From positions 434,001-498,000 of the forward strand of contig NZ_MVIH01000002.1 in the NCBI RefSeq assembly GCF_002086695.1: a DNA stretch of 64,000 nucleotides. Reading direction: 5' to 3'. A program made the position numbers and the translations under genes. Position 1 is the stretch's first letter; each line of letters begins with the position of its first letter. The notes under the pieces were generated by a model. That model worked only from the letters and a program-made list of their open reading frames with translations. It was not told where the DNA came from and did not search any database. This document shows, one piece after another, positions 26,485-35,632 of this stretch. The stretch is from Mycolicibacterium rhodesiae (lineage in GTDB: Bacteria; Actinomycetota; Actinomycetes; Mycobacteriales; Mycobacteriaceae).

Positions 26485-26523
26485 GGGCGCGTTTTCCGGC
26501 GCTGAACGCCGGTTTTCGCGCCC
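26485..26523. terminator. Nested inverted repeat between SDR and TetR genes
   Basis: The inner hairpin CCGGCG-CTGAA-CGCCGG is flanked on both sides by TTTT and then by the complementary GGGCGCG and CGCGCCC, so a second stem forms around a symmetric T-T internal loop. The SDR stop is 13 bases upstream and the next gene starts 46 bases downstream. Terminator, or a dispersed intergenic repeat, are both possible. Confidence 0.55.
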
Positions 26524-26568
26524 AAAACCCGCCGAAGCGTCCTTGCACCGCGTCGTACGATCTGGCGA

Positions 26569-27189
26569 ATGGGAACAACGGGTCGTCCCCTGCGCACCGA
26601 ACGGGCAGTGCTTGCCGGCGATGAGGCGCGCCACCGGCTGCTCGAAGCCGCAAGCCGGTGCATCGTGCGCCGGGGCAACACCCAGATCCGGATGGCCGAG
26701 GTCGCCGCCGAAGCCGGTGTGGTCCGCTCGACCGTGTACCGCTATTTCCCGTCCCGCGACGACCTTCTGCTGGGGCTACTGCTGACCCGGATCGACGCCG
26801 CGCTGGCTGCGCACGTCGCATCGCTACCGCAGCCCGACGACGCATCGGCCTCGATCCAGGAACTGATGCTGGTTCCTGTTCAATCCGTGGTCGGCAACGC
26901 GCTGAACGAGGCCTTGATGTCAGGCGAGAGCACGGCGGTGGCGACGGCACTCGAGATCGGTTCCGAGCAGATCGTCGACGTCGTGCTACGGCACTACGGC
27001 CCGCTGTTCGAACGGTGGCAGGCGGCCGGCCTCTTGCACTCCGATCTCGATCCGCGGGAGACGGCGCGCTGGCTGCACACCGCGTCGTTGTTCCTGCTTG
27101 CTCCCGTGTGGCGGCATCGGCCCGTCGACGCCAAGAGACTCTTCGTCGAGCAGTACCTGCTGCGCGCCCTGGTGCCGAACTTCGCGTGA
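26569..27189 (+). CDS. TetR-family transcriptional regulator
   Basis: A 206-residue TetR protein; HTH at about residues 26-68 with EAGVVRSTVYRYFPSRD. A candidate -10 (TACGAT, 26556-26561) lies seven bases before the ATG, so the message may be leaderless. It is separated from the upstream SDR by a strong hairpin and converges on the FAD monooxygenase. Its targets cannot be inferred from the immediate sequence; it may belong to the P450 block. Confidence 0.87.
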   Translation: MGTTGRPLRTERAVLAGDEARHRLLEAASRCIVRRGNTQIRMAEVAAEAGVVRSTVYRYFPSRDDLLLGLLLTRIDAALAAHVASLPQPDDASASIQELMLVPVQSVVGNALNEALMSGESTAVATALEIGSEQIVDVVLRHYGPLFERWQAAGLLHSDLDPRETARWLHTASLFLLAPVWRHRPVDAKRLFVEQYLLRALVPNFA

Positions 27190-27231
27190 ACGAAACCCTT
27201 TGCCGAGCACGATATCTCGTCGAATAGTCGA

Positions 27232-28440
27232 TTAGCGACGGGCGAAGGCAGGGGCGTGCTCCGGCCGCACCCCGACCCCGACCAGATAGGCCGGGATCAC
27301 CGAGAGCCACGGCAACCGCCGGATCAACGCCGTGATCGCCGCCGGCGGGTCAGCGTTCTGTCCGTTCAGGATCGGCGCCACCAACCGCTTGTGCAGCAGG
27401 CGTTGCACGGCCTGGGTGACTGCGGCGGGCGGTAACCGGCGCTTACGGACGGCGGCCAGGTCGCGGTCGGTGACGGCCCCGCGACGCAACGGGTCTGCCA
27501 GCAGAATCGCCGCGCCAACCGCGTCCTGGATGGCCATGTTGATGCCGACGCCACCGACCGGGGACATCGCGTGGGCGGCATCGCCAAGACACAGCAGTCC
27601 GTCGGTGTGCCAGCGACTGAGCCGGTTGAGCCGCACGTCGAGGAACTTCACCTGGTCCAAGGACGTCAGGCTGTGGGTGTCGGCCTCTGGAACCAGTTCG
27701 GCCAGTTCGGCTTTCAGCGCATCGAGCCCGCGTGCCCGCAGTTGCGCATCGCTGCCCTTCGGGATCAGGTAGGCGAGCTGGAAATAACCCTCCCGCGGAA
27801 TCATGATCAACATACGTCCGGCGGTGATCCGGGGAATCAGGGTGTACTCGGCGCTACTGTCCCGCGGCAGCCGAAACCACCACACGTCGAACGGGACTGG
27901 AAATTCCCGGGCTAGCAGACCAGCGCTTTGCCGCACGACTGACGTCCGGCCGTCGCAGGCCACCGTCAGGTCGGCTCGCAGTTCGCCGTCGCCGTCCGGC
28001 GAGGTGTAGGTCACCCCGGTGACCCGGGCGCCGTCGCGCAACAGCCCGGTCACCTCGTGACAGAGCCGAAGCGTGTACGTCGGCTCCGCCTGACCGGCCT
28101 CGGCGAGCAGGTTGAGCAGGTCCCACTGGGGCACCATCGCGATGTACGGGTGGGGCTGGCGCAGCCGGCGGAAGTCCACCATCGTCAACGAGGTGTCGCC
28201 CACGTTGAATTCGGCGTGGTCGACCTTGCTGTGCGGCAACGCCGCGAAACGCTCGCCCAAGCCGAGCTCATCGAGAAGTCGCAGGGTCGTGGGATGCACT
28301 GTGTCGCCGCGGAAGTCACGCAGGAAGTCGGCGTGCTTCTCCAGCACCGTAACCTCGATGCCCGCCCTGGCCAACAGCAGTCCGAGCACCATGCCGGCGG
28401 GGCCGCCGCCGACGATCGCCACAGTCGTGGAGTCGGTCAT
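27232..28440 (-). CDS. FAD-dependent monooxygenase (PHBH-like group A)
   Basis: A 402-residue flavoprotein. The dinucleotide-binding motif GGGPAGM is near the N terminus, the DGRTSVVR segment corresponds to the DG motif, and GDAAHAMSPVGGVGINMAIQ is the GD motif that contacts the FAD ribityl chain. Group A aromatic hydroxylases and tetracycline-type monooxygenases share this layout. ATG 28440 is chosen because TACGGT stands six bases before it (leaderless); a GTG at 28446 is in frame. It lies downstream of kup on the same strand without an obvious link. Confidence 0.9.
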   Translation of the reverse strand: MTDSTTVAIVGGGPAGMVLGLLLARAGIEVTVLEKHADFLRDFRGDTVHPTTLRLLDELGLGERFAALPHSKVDHAEFNVGDTSLTMVDFRRLRQPHPYIAMVPQWDLLNLLAEAGQAEPTYTLRLCHEVTGLLRDGARVTGVTYTSPDGDGELRADLTVACDGRTSVVRQSAGLLAREFPVPFDVWWFRLPRDSSAEYTLIPRITAGRMLIMIPREGYFQLAYLIPKGSDAQLRARGLDALKAELAELVPEADTHSLTSLDQVKFLDVRLNRLSRWHTDGLLCLGDAAHAMSPVGGVGINMAIQDAVGAAILLADPLRRGAVTDRDLAAVRKRRLPPAAVTQAVQRLLHKRLVAPILNGQNADPPAAITALIRRLPWLSVIPAYLVGVGVRPEHAPAFARR

Positions 28441-28446
28441 GGGCAC

Positions 28447-28452
28447 ACCGTA
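28447..28452 (-). promoter_or_regulatory. Candidate -10 for the FAD monooxygenase
   Basis: TACGGT on the minus strand, six bases before ATG 28440, with no ribosome-binding site. Confidence 0.4.
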
Positions 28453-28476
28453 GTCACGGCAGGTGAACGCGTGGAG

Positions 28477-30378
28477 CTAAACCTGAATTCGGGAGCCGAT
28501 CAGCACCGTCTGAGACGTCGGCAGCCCGAAGTATCCGACTGAATCTGCAGCCATAAACGACGTGGCGATGAACAGCCGCTTGCGCCACGGCGCCATCGTC
28601 GGCTGGTCGCCGGGAACCAGTTCGATTTTGGACAGGAAGTAGGACGTGCTGTCGAGATCGATGTCACCACCGACGTCGGCCGGGTCGACCAGGCGCAGTG
28701 CGGCCGGCACGTCGGGTCGCTCCATGTAGCCGAATTGAGCTGCCACGTAATAGATACCGTCATCGGGGTCGCCGAGGTCATCGACGGTGATCCGCTCGCC
28801 GTCGGGCACCCGGGGCGCGGGCGGAACGACGATCGACAGAATGATCACCCGCTCGGGCACGACGTGGTTGTGGTCCACGTTGGCCCGCATCGACAACGGC
28901 GCCGTCTCGCTCTCGCGGTTGAGGAACACCGCGGTACCGGGGATCCGCGGGTAGGGCGGTCTGTGGCCGTTGATCTCGTCGATGAATGGCTGCAGCGGTC
29001 CTTCGGCCTTGTCGCGGGCGCTGACCACGATCGCGCTGCCCCGCTGCCAGGTGATCAGCACCGTGAAGGTGATCAGACCGATCAGCAGCGGCAGCCACGC
29101 GCCGTGCACGAGCTTGGTCAGGTTGGCCGCCAAGAACATCAGGTCCACGCTCAGCAACGCACCGCCCCCGATGACGACCATCCACAGCGGCCACCGCCAC
29201 CGGGTGTGGGCGATGTACAGGAACAACAGGGTGGTGATGGTGATCGTGCCGGTGACCGCCATCCCGTAGGCGTAGCCGAGTGCCGCCGAGCTGCGGAACG
29301 CGAACACCAGGATCAGCACCGCCACCATCAACATCCCGTTGATCCAGGGCACGTAGATCTGGCCGATCGACGACGCCGAAGTGTGGGCGATCCGCAGCCG
29401 CGGCAGGTAACCGAGCTGCGCGGCTTGCGAGGCCACCGAATACGCGCCGGTGATCACCGCCTGCGACGCGATCACCGTCGCCGCGGTGGCCAGTATCGCC
29501 ATCGGGAGCTCCCACCCGGGCGGGACCAGTAAGAAGAACGGCGCATTGACCACGCTCTGGTTGCCCAGCAGCAGAGCCCCCTGGCCGAGATAGTTGAGCA
29601 CCAGAGCCGGGAGTACCAGCCCCAGCCAGCCCCAGGTGATCGCCTTGCGGCCGAAGTGGCCCATGTCGGCATACAGCGCCTCGGCACCGGTGACCGACAA
29701 CACGACGGCGGCGAGGGCGAAGAACGCGATGTGGAAGTGGCCGAAGATGAACTCCAGCGCGTAGGTCGGCGACAGCGCCTTCAAAATCTGCGGATGCCCG
29801 GAGATGCCCCGCACCCCGCACGCGCCGATGACGAGAAACCAGACGATCATCACTGGGCCGAAGAACCGTCCCACCGCCGCGGTGCCGCGCCGCTGTACCG
29901 CGAACAGGCCGACGATGATGACCGCGGTGATCGGTACCACCAACTCCGACAACGAGGGGTCGACGACCTTGAGGCCTTCCACCGCGGACAGCACCGAGAT
30001 GGCGGGGGTGATCATGCTGTCACCGAAAAACAGTGCGGCGCCCAGGATTCCGAGCGCGGACAGCGCGGCGATGACCCGCGGGCTGGACCTGCGCCCGAGC
30101 TTGCGGACCAGCGTGATGAGCGCCATCACGCCACCCTCGCCGTCGTTGTCGGCGTGCATGACCAGGGTGACGTAGGTGAGCGTGACGATGATCATCACCG
30201 ACCAGAAGATCAACGAGACCACGCCGTAGACATTGGCGGGCGTGATCGGGACCGGGTGTGGGTCACCCGGGTTGAACAGCGTCTGCACGGTGTAGATGGG
30301 GCTGGTGCCGATGTCGCCGAACACCACGCCCAGGGCACCGATGACGATGCCGGTGCGGGCCTTGGTCGCCGTGCTCAC
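28477..30378 (-). CDS. kup: KUP-family potassium uptake protein
   Basis: A 633-residue potassium/proton symporter. The N-terminal GVVFGDIGTSPIYTVQT motif is the family signature, and about twelve transmembrane helices fill residues 12-450. A cytosolic C-terminal domain of about 180 residues carries SIVVPPAPRVPDGER. The length agrees with other bacterial Kup proteins. It is divergent from lutA, with 97 bases between. No regulator is adjacent. High certainty for the transporter function; potassium preference is from the family. Confidence 0.95.
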   Translation of the reverse strand: MSTATKARTGIVIGALGVVFGDIGTSPIYTVQTLFNPGDPHPVPITPANVYGVVSLIFWSVMIIVTLTYVTLVMHADNDGEGGVMALITLVRKLGRRSSPRVIAALSALGILGAALFFGDSMITPAISVLSAVEGLKVVDPSLSELVVPITAVIIVGLFAVQRRGTAAVGRFFGPVMIVWFLVIGACGVRGISGHPQILKALSPTYALEFIFGHFHIAFFALAAVVLSVTGAEALYADMGHFGRKAITWGWLGLVLPALVLNYLGQGALLLGNQSVVNAPFFLLVPPGWELPMAILATAATVIASQAVITGAYSVASQAAQLGYLPRLRIAHTSASSIGQIYVPWINGMLMVAVLILVFAFRSSAALGYAYGMAVTGTITITTLLFLYIAHTRWRWPLWMVVIGGGALLSVDLMFLAANLTKLVHGAWLPLLIGLITFTVLITWQRGSAIVVSARDKAEGPLQPFIDEINGHRPPYPRIPGTAVFLNRESETAPLSMRANVDHNHVVPERVIILSIVVPPAPRVPDGERITVDDLGDPDDGIYYVAAQFGYMERPDVPAALRLVDPADVGGDIDLDSTSYFLSKIELVPGDQPTMAPWRKRLFIATSFMAADSVGYFGLPTSQTVLIGSRIQV

Positions 30379-30462
30379 TGCTCACCCCGCTTCCTGGCGC
30401 GCCCGGCGTCGGTCCCCGGCGACGTGGAGGCCAATGGTAGCTGCCGGGATGCCGTCCCGACG

Positions 30463-30468
30463 TACGGT
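30463..30468 (+). promoter_or_regulatory. Candidate -10 for leaderless lutABC transcript
   Basis: TACGGT is seven bases before ATG 30476 and no ribosome site is visible. Confidence 0.4.
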
Positions 30469-30475
30469 GGAACAG

Positions 30476-31216
30476 ATGCGTATCGCCCTGTTCGCGACAT
30501 GTCTGGCCGACGCGATGTTCCCCCGGGCCGCGATCGCGACTGTCGAGTTGCTGGAGCGGCTCGGGCATCAGGTGATCTTCCCTGGCGGCCAGACATGTTG
30601 CGGTCAGATGCACATCAACACCGGCTATCTCGGGCAGGCGACCAGCGTGGTCCGCCACCACGTCGAGGTGTTCGAGAGCAGCGGCTGCGACGTGGTGGTC
30701 GCGCCGTCCGGATCGTGTGTCGGCTCGGTACGCCACCAGCATGCGATGGTGGCCCGCCGGGCCGGTGACACCGCGCTGGCACAGCGCGCAGAGGCGATGG
30801 CGGCTCGCACCTACGAACTGTCCGAATTGTTGGTCGACGTGCTCGATGTGTGCGATGTCGGTGCCTACTACCCGCACCGGGTCACCTATCACCCGACGTG
30901 TCATTCGCTGCGCCTTTTGCGCGTCGGTGACAAGCCCCTGCAATTGCTTCGCCACGTGCGGGGGCTGACGTTGGTGGATCTTGCCGAGGCGGACACCTGC
31001 TGCGGATTCGGTGGCACCTTCGCGATCAAGAACGCCGACACCTCCACCGCGATGCTGGCCGACAAGATGTCGGCGGTCATCGCTTCCCGCGCCGAAGTGT
31101 GTGCCGCCGGGGACAGTTCGTGCCTGATGCACATCGGCGGCGGCCTGAGCCGGATGCGCTCGGCGGTGCGCACCGTGCACCTCGCCGAGATCCTGGCATC
31201 GACGGAGACGCCTTGA
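30476..31216 (+). CDS. lutA: Lactate-utilisation iron-sulfur protein LutA
   Basis: A 246-residue cysteine-rich protein of the LutA/LldE/YkgE type, one subunit of the L-lactate oxidase complex that converts lactate to pyruvate. Two CCG motifs (Cys41-Cys42-Gly43 and Cys175-Cys176-Gly177) form the Fe-S binding repeats of the CCG domain. Its stop overlaps the first base of lutB (TGATG), so LutA and LutB are made together. No lactate permease is adjacent. A role in oxidising another 2-hydroxy acid is possible. Confidence 0.9.
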   Translation: MRIALFATCLADAMFPRAAIATVELLERLGHQVIFPGGQTCCGQMHINTGYLGQATSVVRHHVEVFESSGCDVVVAPSGSCVGSVRHQHAMVARRAGDTALAQRAEAMAARTYELSELLVDVLDVCDVGAYYPHRVTYHPTCHSLRLLRVGDKPLQLLRHVRGLTLVDLAEADTCCGFGGTFAIKNADTSTAMLADKMSAVIASRAEVCAAGDSSCLMHIGGGLSRMRSAVRTVHLAEILASTETP

Positions 31217-32670
31217 TGACCTTCCTCGGCGTACCCGGCATCGGCAACCTGCGCGGCACCGAACCGTTCCCGCAGGCTGCGCGACGGGAGCTGGCCAACA
31301 CCCAGATGCGCCGCAATGTCGGCCACGCCACCCGGACCATCCGGACCAAACGCCTTGGGGCCGTTGCCGAATGCGCGGACTGGGAACAGTTGCGGGCCGC
31401 GGGCAGCGCACTCAAGCAAGACGTGATGGCCCGGCTTCCGGAATTGCTCGAGGAGCTGGAAGCCAATGTGGTGGCCCGGGGCGGCGTGGTGCACTGGGCG
31501 CGCGACGCCGCCGAAGCCAATCGGATCGTGACCGGGTTGATCCGCGAGACGGGCGCCGATGAGGTGGTCAAGGTCAAGTCGATGGCCACCCAGGAGATCG
31601 GGCTCAACGAGCACCTGGCGGCCGAAGGCATCGCGGCGATCGAGACCGACCTCGCCGAACTGATCGTGCAACTCGGGCACGACACACCCAGTCACATTCT
31701 GGTTCCGGCGATCCACCGCAACCGTGCCGAGATCCGCGAGATATTCGCCCGCGAGATGCCCGATGCCGGCGAACTGACCGACGAGCCGCGCATACTTGCG
31801 ATGGCGGCCCGCGCGCATCTGCGCCGAAAGTTTTTGTCCGCCAAGGTCGCCGTCAGCGGCGCCAATTTCGCGGTCGCCGAGACCGGGACACTTGCCGTCG
31901 TCGAATCCGAGGGCAACGGTCGGATGTGCCTGACCCTGCCGGAGACGCTGATCACGGTGATGGGCATCGAGAAGCTGGTGCCCCGGTTCACCGACCTCGA
32001 GGTGTTCATGCAGCTGTTGCCGCGGTCGTCGACCGCTGAACGGATGAACCCGTACACCTCGATGTGGACCGGTGTGCATCCCGCCGACGGGCCGCAGGAG
32101 TTTCATCTGGTGCTGCTGGACAACGGACGCACCGCGGTGCTCGGTGATGCGGTGGGACGGGCCGCGCTGCACTGCATCCGTTGCAGCGCCTGCCTCAACG
32201 TCTGCCCGGTGTATGAACGCACCGGTGGGCACGCCTACGGCTCGATTTATCCCGGCCCGATCGGTGCGATCCTGAGCCCGCAGCTGACCGGCACGCAGGG
32301 GCACGACGACCCCAACGCCTCCCTGCCGTACGCATCGTCGTTGTGCGGCGCGTGTTTCGACGCGTGCCCGGTGCGCATCGACATCCCCTCGATCCTGGTG
32401 CACCTGCGGGCCGCACAGATCGACGGCCATCGGGCGCTCGGTCAGGACCTGGCGATGGGAGCCGCCGCGTGGGCGATGGCCTCGCCAAGACGATTCGCCG
32501 CGGCCGAGAAGCTGCTCGCCGCCGGGCGGTTGGTCGCGGGTGCGGATCAGCGCATCACCGCACTGCCCTGGCCGGCGTCGCGCTGGACCACCAGCCGTGA
32601 CGTGCCCGCGCCGCCCGCGGAAACGTTCCGCCAGTGGTGGACCCGCACCCACGACGAGACGTCCCGATGA
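31216..32670 (+). CDS. lutB: Lactate-utilisation iron-sulfur protein LutB
   Basis: A 484-residue protein with the LUD domain in the first half and two 4Fe-4S motifs in the second (CIRCSACLNVCP beginning at Cys320 and CGACFDACP beginning at Cys377). This is the electron-transfer core of the LutABC lactate oxidation complex. It overlaps lutA by one base and lutC by four. Length and order are as in Bacillus lutABC. High certainty for the family; function in this organism by homology. Confidence 0.92.
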   Translation: MTFLGVPGIGNLRGTEPFPQAARRELANTQMRRNVGHATRTIRTKRLGAVAECADWEQLRAAGSALKQDVMARLPELLEELEANVVARGGVVHWARDAAEANRIVTGLIRETGADEVVKVKSMATQEIGLNEHLAAEGIAAIETDLAELIVQLGHDTPSHILVPAIHRNRAEIREIFAREMPDAGELTDEPRILAMAARAHLRRKFLSAKVAVSGANFAVAETGTLAVVESEGNGRMCLTLPETLITVMGIEKLVPRFTDLEVFMQLLPRSSTAERMNPYTSMWTGVHPADGPQEFHLVLLDNGRTAVLGDAVGRAALHCIRCSACLNVCPVYERTGGHAYGSIYPGPIGAILSPQLTGTQGHDDPNASLPYASSLCGACFDACPVRIDIPSILVHLRAAQIDGHRALGQDLAMGAAAWAMASPRRFAAAEKLLAAGRLVAGADQRITALPWPASRWTTSRDVPAPPAETFRQWWTRTHDETSR

Positions 32671-33287
32671 ACGGGACACGTCGCATCGTCCTCGACCGGA
32701 TCCGCGGTGCGCTCGCGGCGGCTCCGCCCGAACCCGTTCAGGTACCGCGCGACTACGAACACGCGGCCTCGCACGGACCTGGTGACGCCGAGCGCTTCGC
32801 GATGACGGTTGCCGAATACCAGGCGCAGGTGCTGGCCGTCGAGGTCGCCGCGATCGCGGCCACCATCGCCGACCTGACGGGTCGGGGCGCCCGGGTGGCG
32901 ATACCGTCCGGGCTGCCCACCGAGTGGGTCGACGGTATCGACACCGCCGTCGACGACCCCGAAAATCGGTTGGCCGTAACCGAACTCGACACCGTGGCCG
33001 CTGTCGTCACCGGCTGCGCCCTGGGCATCGCGGCCACCGGGACCATCGTCCTGGACGCCGGGCCCACCCAGGGCCGGCGAGTGCTGACGCTGGTCCCCGA
33101 CCATCACATCTGCGTCGTCTTCACCGACCAGATCGTCGACACCGTCCCGCAGGCGTTCGCCGCACTCGACCCCGGCAGGCCGCTGACCTTCATCTCCGGG
33201 CCGAGCGCCACCAGCGACATCGAACTCAACCGCGTCGAAGGTGTGCACGGCCCCCGCAGACTTGACGTGCTGCTGGTCAGCAGGTGA
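32667..33287 (+). CDS. lutC: Lactate-utilisation protein LutC (LUD domain)
   Basis: A 206-residue LUD-domain protein that completes the lutABC operon (ATGA overlap with lutB). The conserved ALGIAATGTIVLDAG and LTLVPDHHICVV segments are the LUD signature. It lacks cysteine clusters, as LutC should. In other bacteria all three proteins are required for growth on lactate. Confidence 0.88.
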   Translation: MNGTRRIVLDRIRGALAAAPPEPVQVPRDYEHAASHGPGDAERFAMTVAEYQAQVLAVEVAAIAATIADLTGRGARVAIPSGLPTEWVDGIDTAVDDPENRLAVTELDTVAAVVTGCALGIAATGTIVLDAGPTQGRRVLTLVPDHHICVVFTDQIVDTVPQAFAALDPGRPLTFISGPSATSDIELNRVEGVHGPRRLDVLLVSR

Positions 33288-33363
33288 CATTGCGGAATCC
33301 AGTTATTTCTCTTGGCCGCACGACATAGATTTCTACGGCGAAGCTACGAAGGGAGCTCCGGCG

Positions 33364-33816
33364 ATGCGGACGTTGGCGATAGGCATTGCGCTCACGGCGG
33401 CGGCGGTGACGTTGGCCCCGCCTGCCTCGGCGGAGCTGTGGCCCGGCAACTACAACTTCATCATCCCGGACCGCCGGGACTTCCACACCTGGGCGTGGGG
33501 CGCTGCGCCGTGCCCGGGAGAGATCGTGTTCAACCCGACCTGCGTGCGCGTCTCGGCGAACCCGATGCCGATCGCCAAGGCGTACCCCTGGTACGGGATC
33601 GCGACGCTGAACAACGGTCAGTACACGATGACCGTCGACAATCCGGACGGATTACGGTGCGGCGACATCTATTACGGCCCGGTCATCCCCACCCGGGATG
33701 TCTTCACCTGGGATGCCAAGACGCTGTCGGGAACCATGGAGTCGTCGTTCGACGCTGGTTGCGACGGCGCGCCGGGTGGCACCTTCACCTACCCGTTCTG
33801 GCTGACGCGCCTGTAG
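33364..33816 (+). CDS. Secreted hypothetical protein
   Basis: A 150-residue protein with a clear Sec signal: basic start, hydrophobic residues 4-18 and an ASA cleavage site before residue 24. The mature part is about 127 residues, with paired cysteines and a repeated pattern of short beta-strand-like segments (WAWGAAPCPGEI, PWYGIATLN). The start is preceded by GAAGGGAGCTCC. Similar small secreted mycobacterial proteins have no known function. It stands between lutC and the rhomboid gene and is not clearly linked to either. Confidence 0.75.
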   Translation: MRTLAIGIALTAAAVTLAPPASAELWPGNYNFIIPDRRDFHTWAWGAAPCPGEIVFNPTCVRVSANPMPIAKAYPWYGIATLNNGQYTMTVDNPDGLRCGDIYYGPVIPTRDVFTWDAKTLSGTMESSFDAGCDGAPGGTFTYPFWLTRL

Positions 33817-33817
33817 G

Positions 33818-34681
33818 TCAGCCGGTGATCAGCGCGCCGTACTGACCGATCAGCTCCGCGGTGCGCCAGTAGATCAGCGCCGCGAACACCACCAGCACAG
33901 CCGCGGAGACGCCGCCCTGCACCAGGTTGCGACGTTCCCGTGGCGCGTAGGTGTAGACCGCCGCGATCAGCGACCCGGTGATCAAGCCACCCACGTGGCC
34001 CTGCCAACTGATCGACGGCACGGTGAACGTCAGCACCAGGTTGATCCCGATCAGCACGACCACCCACCGCACGTCGAGGTTGAGCCGCTTGGCCACCACG
34101 AACGTCGCTCCGAACAACCCGAAGACCGCACCCGACGCACCTGCGGTCGCCGCCCCGATCGGGGCCAGCAGGTACACCAGCACCGAACCGCCCAGCGCGC
34201 TGAGGCCGTACAGCGCACCGAAGCGCAGCCGGCCCAGCCAGGCCTCGAGTGGGGGGCCGATCACATACAGCGCCCACATGTTGAACAGCAGATGCATGGC
34301 GCCGTAGTGCATGAACGCCGAGGTGACCAGGCGGAAGTACTCGCCTCCGGCTACCCCGGGGGCCCACAGCACGAGCTCGCGCTGAAGGTCCTTCGATGTC
34401 ATCTGCAGCACGAACATCACGATGTTGACCGCGATCAGCGCATAGGTCACCAACGGCAGGCCGGATCGCCGGATGCCACCGGCCCCGGTGCGCGCTGGGC
34501 GCACACTCTGGCCGGCGGCCGCCACACAGTCGACGCATTGGTGGCCGACCGCGGCGCTGCGCATGCACTCGGGGCAGACCGGGCGCCCACACCGCGTGCA
34601 ATGCACATAGGTCGGGCGGTCGGGATGGCGATAACACGTCGGTGTGCCCGCCGGAGTTTGCGGTGTGTAAGGGATGCTCAT
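33818..34681 (-). CDS. Rhomboid-family intramembrane serine protease with zinc finger
   Basis: A 287-residue rhomboid. An N-terminal B-box-like zinc finger has paired CxxC motifs (residues 16-60: CYRHPD, CTRCGRPVCPEC, CVDC). Six to seven transmembrane helices follow. The HYGAMHLLFN motif is in loop/helix 2. The catalytic Ser183 is in GASGAVFG and His229 in WQGHVGG. All active-site residues are present, so it should cleave membrane proteins. It resembles mycobacterial Rv0110-type rhomboid. ATG 34681 has GCAGGA close by; a much longer frame upstream lacks support. Confidence 0.92.
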   Translation of the reverse strand: MSIPYTPQTPAGTPTCYRHPDRPTYVHCTRCGRPVCPECMRSAAVGHQCVDCVAAAGQSVRPARTGAGGIRRSGLPLVTYALIAVNIVMFVLQMTSKDLQRELVLWAPGVAGGEYFRLVTSAFMHYGAMHLLFNMWALYVIGPPLEAWLGRLRFGALYGLSALGGSVLVYLLAPIGAATAGASGAVFGLFGATFVVAKRLNLDVRWVVVLIGINLVLTFTVPSISWQGHVGGLITGSLIAAVYTYAPRERRNLVQGGVSAAVLVVFAALIYWRTAELIGQYGALITG

Positions 34682-35138
34682 AGTCCTGCCACCGAAGATA
34701 CTGTGCCGAGCCGGTGGCGCCGCACCCGCGACGCCTTGCGGACGCCACGCAGGCGGTACGGATTCCGTCGTTCGGCACCCGACCGGCACGAGCGCGACCT
34801 GGTCGACCAGTGCCAGTGGGCACCGGCTCCACTGCTGTGACGGGATTGGCCGGCAGCTAACCTTCGGATTCAATTTCGGGATGCGTCAATATTTGCCATA
34901 TCCGCAGTGCCGCGTGCGGTTCTCGGGATGGGTGAATTGGTGCTGAAGTGCCGATATAGCTATGCCCAACAATTTGTAGCCATGCAACTGATTCCGTAGT
35001 ACATTTCCCCCAGGTTGAGTTCACAGCCGCCCGGAGACGCCACCGCGCGAGGGCTTGAGAACTTTCGCAGCGAAGCTTCGAGACCAACAGCTCAGGCAGG
35101 CAAATCCGGCATCGCGGAGTACCACTGATGGAGGCGCC
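34682..35138. other. 457-base intergenic region without a supported gene
   Basis: This is the longest gene-free stretch. Bases about 34840-35010 are visibly richer in A and T than the surroundings. A possible promoter for the STAS gene is TTGTAG (34974-34979), 17 bases, TAGTAC (34997-35002). Short frames on both strands lack any codon or homology support. I see no clear hairpin, tRNA or riboswitch. A small RNA cannot be excluded. Confidence 0.5.
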
Positions 35139-35579
35139 ATGACTTCAGCCATCACCGCGGCACCCTTGGCTGTCACCCGCCCGGGCCGCGACCGCACGGA
35201 TCGTGGAGCCTTCCGATCGAGAGAGCTCAGCGCGACCACCCTGCTCATCGCCGCAGTCGGAGAGGTCGACGCGTCGAACGCCAGTGACATGCTCGGCTAC
35301 GTCGAGAACAACGTCACTGGATACCAGCAGCTCGTGATCGACCTGTCGAAGCTCGACTTCTTCGCCACGGACGGGTTCTCGGCACTGCACACCCTCACCG
35401 TGCGGTGCTCCCGACGCGGGATCGACTGGGTGCTGGTCCCGGGCCCGGCGGTTGCCCGCGTGCTGCGGGTCTGCGATCCGGAAGGGCTGGTCACCACGGC
35501 GGGCAACATCGTCTCGGCGGTCGCCGCTCTCGCCCGCGGCCCGCACACCCACCTGCAGCTGGCCCCGCTGCCGAAGTAG
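35139..35579 (+). CDS. STAS-domain protein (anti-sigma factor antagonist-like)
   Basis: A 146-residue protein of SpoIIAA/RsbV type. The beta strand LVIDLSKLDFFATDGFSALHTL at about residues 66-87 contains the segment where anti-anti-sigma proteins carry their phosphorylatable Ser/Thr. Such proteins bind an anti-sigma kinase and free a stress sigma factor (SigF in mycobacteria). No cognate anti-sigma gene is in the window. GGAGG lies five bases before ATG 35139. The first 25 residues are unconserved. Confidence 0.8.
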   Translation: MTSAITAAPLAVTRPGRDRTDRGAFRSRELSATTLLIAAVGEVDASNASDMLGYVENNVTGYQQLVIDLSKLDFFATDGFSALHTLTVRCSRRGIDWVLVPGPAVARVLRVCDPEGLVTTAGNIVSAVAALARGPHTHLQLAPLPK

Positions 35580-35632
35580 CCGGCCGCGCCTTCCTAGACT
35601 GGTTGGATCGGTTCTAGCGAAGGCGAGCAGCC

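Noticed and set aside
30901..32679. 592-codon antisense frame over lutAB
   Set aside because: Same reason: the sense strand has clear Fe-S proteins and the antisense translation has no recognisable features.
34857..35087. 76-codon minus-strand frame in the long intergenic region
   Set aside because: No ribosome site, no homology and it runs into the STAS promoter region.
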